Position numbers and translations under genes: made by a program. The notes under the pieces are model-generated. The model saw nothing but the letters and a program-made list of their open reading frames with translations. It had not been told where the DNA came from and made no database searches. This document shows, one piece after another, positions 62,918 to 64,000 of a DNA stretch of 64,000 nt. Location: the NCBI GenBank assembly GCA_011391695.1, contig JAABQB010000003.1, positions 23,026 to 87,025 on the forward strand, in the 5' to 3' direction. Numbering within the stretch: position 1 is the stretch's first letter; each line of letters opens with the position of its first letter. The stretch is from Desulfobacteraceae bacterium. GTDB lineage: Bacteria; Desulfobacterota; Desulfobacteria; Desulfobacterales; RPRI01.

Positions 62918-64000
62918 GAGATCAGAAAGCGATAATTTCAAAGAGGGCGACTGAGAGAGTCAGGGCAGGGCACCTGTGGATTTATAAAAGCGATGTCAGG
63001 GAATGCTTGGCCGAAGGCGGCTCAATAGTTGACATTTGCGATGTGAAAGGAAAATTTTACGGCAAGGCCTTTTACAGCGATAAATCCCAGATAGCTCTCC
63101 GCCTTGTCACGACTTCAGATGAGGTAGTCAACATGGAGTTCTGGCTGAATCGTCTGAAGATGGCCATTGCGCTGCGGGAAAAAACGGTATCCGATACGGA
63201 AGTCTGCAGGCTCGTAAACGGAGAAGGGGACGGAATTCCTTCCGTCATCGTCGACAGATACAAAGACGTTCTTTCGATCCAGACTCTTTCCCAGGGATCG
63301 GAGAATATAAAAGACCTTATCGCCGAAATTATTTGGGAACTTGTCAATCCTGTTTCTATCATTGAACGAAATGATGGCAAAGTCAGGGAGCTTGAAGGAT
63401 TGCCGAGACAGGTCTCAATATTAAAAGGGGAAGATCCCGGTGAGATAGTCTGTCTTGAGAACGGCCTGAAATTTATCTTTCATCCTTCTTCGGGCCAGAA
63501 AACAGGCGCTTTTCTTGACCAGAGGGAAAACCGTGCTCTTGCCGGCAGGCTTTCATTTGGCGCCGGTCTGGACTGCTTCTGCTATGCCGGAGGATTTGCC
63601 CTGAATATGGCAAAGTCCTGTGAAAAGGTTGAGGCAATTGACATCTCGGAATCGGCAATTGAGCTTGCGAAGAGAAATGCGCAGTTGAACGGAATAACAA
63701 ACATTAGTTTCGAGACCGATAATGTTTTTGATCGCCTGAAACTTTATGACGGTCAGAAAAGAAAATTCGATACAATAGTGCTCGACCCCCCTGCCTTTGC
63801 AAAAAGCAGGGCGCATATTGAAGCTGCCGAAAGAGGGTACAAGGAGATCAATCTGAGAGCCATGCGTATGCTTAATCCGGGGGGTTTGCTCGTAACATGC
63901 AGCTGTTCTCAGCATGTTGATGAAAATGCGTTTTTGAATATTTTAACCCGGGCAGCTTCGGATGCAGGACGCAGGGTGCAGGTTATCGAAAAGCGCACCC
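62914..64000 (+). CDS. class I SAM-dependent rRNA methyltransferase (RlmI-like), cut by window end
   Basis: An open frame starting at TTG 62914 (TTGA overlap with the previous stop, aagga site before it) runs beyond the window. An N-terminal PUA-like segment (VRAGHLWIYKSDV) is followed by a middle domain and then a SAM fold: GLDCFCYAGGFALNMAK (motif I), AIDISESAIELAKRNA, and TIVLDPPAFAKS (motif IV). This is the RlmI/YccW type that methylates C5 of a 23S rRNA cytosine. At least 362 residues. Confidence 0.85.
   Translation, partial: MRDQKAIISKRATERVRAGHLWIYKSDVRECLAEGGSIVDICDVKGKFYGKAFYSDKSQIALRLVTTSDEVVNMEFWLNRLKMAIALREKTVSDTEVCRLVNGEGDGIPSVIVDRYKDVLSIQTLSQGSENIKDLIAEIIWELVNPVSIIERNDGKVRELEGLPRQVSILKGEDPGEIVCLENGLKFIFHPSSGQKTGAFLDQRENRALAGRLSFGAGLDCFCYAGGFALNMAKSCEKVEAIDISESAIELAKRNAQLNGITNISFETDNVFDRLKLYDGQKRKFDTIVLDPPAFAKSRAHIEAAERGYKEINLRAMRMLNPGGLLVTCSCSQHVDENAFLNILTRAASDAGRRVQVIEKRT

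Overview
The window reads as chromosome of an anaerobic, sulfate-reducer-like member of the Desulfobacterota, most likely Desulfobacterales. The evidence is a complete Qrc-type periplasmic cytochrome/menaquinone oxidoreductase operon (14.9-20.2 kb) next to a system II cytochrome c maturation pair, an oxygen-sensitive class III ribonucleotide reductase with its radical-SAM activase (57.3-60.5 kb), an in-frame UGA selenoprotein gene (36.9 kb), a tmRNA tag ADDYNYALAA, and many acyl-CoA synthetases with TRAP and Liv-type organic-acid uptake. No tRNA, rRNA, CRISPR or complete insertion sequence was seen.

Layout. 0-4 kb: coaE, a GatB/YqeY protein, a lipoprotein hydrolase and a polyA-polymerase-head protein, separated by palindromic repeats. 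4-8.7 kb: a TRAP transporter (P, Q, M) plus a PaaK-like CoA ligase, apparently an uptake-and-activation operon. 9-12 kb: an exported M16 protease. 12.3-20.2 kb: resB-ccsA, then qrcABCD and a 54-residue membrane protein that may be an extra subunit. 20.3-25.4 kb: murA, comEC, a TIGR02757-type gene and a SEC-C tail ORF. 25.4-31.9 kb, all minus strand: an ABC-F ATPase, then a tightly overlapping six-gene set (DUF4412 protein, ABC ATPase, ABC permease, LolA-like protein, SagB-type nitroreductase, WrbA). 32-36.5 kb: a DUF3786 Fe-S protein, a guaA-like fragment, ssrA, smpB, ptsI and HPr. 36.8-39.5 kb: the selenoprotein, a LOG-family protein and a GAF-PAS-LuxR regulator. 39.6-49.7 kb: a Liv-type ABC transporter with an acyl-CoA synthetase inside it, a LEA14-like lipoprotein, a second acyl-CoA synthetase with altered motifs, and a double-ACT protein. 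50-55 kb: a TetR regulator, an HD protein, a CsgG/LpoB-like plus FGE-sulfatase protein whose 3' end looks like a diversity-generating-retroelement (DGR) target, a 30-codon remnant, and an MNT/HEPN pair. 55-64 kb: an acetyl/propionyl-CoA synthetase, nrdG, nrdD with paired NrdR boxes in its promoter, argJ, an rRNA pseudouridine synthase and a truncated RlmI-like methyltransferase.

How it fits together: organic acids are imported by TRAP and Liv systems and activated by at least four adenylate-forming CoA ligases. Electrons from periplasmic cytochromes would enter the menaquinone pool through Qrc, whose heme proteins need ResB/CcsA. The intergenic space is unusually rich in short dispersed palindromes: at least four families, several with terminal inverted repeats and some touching gene ends.

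The observations most worth following are the hidden selenoprotein with a candidate SECIS, the putative DGR variable region with a downstream GNRA hairpin, the NrdR boxes inside the nrdD promoter, the small Qrc-associated membrane protein, and the 153-bp MITE-like elements.
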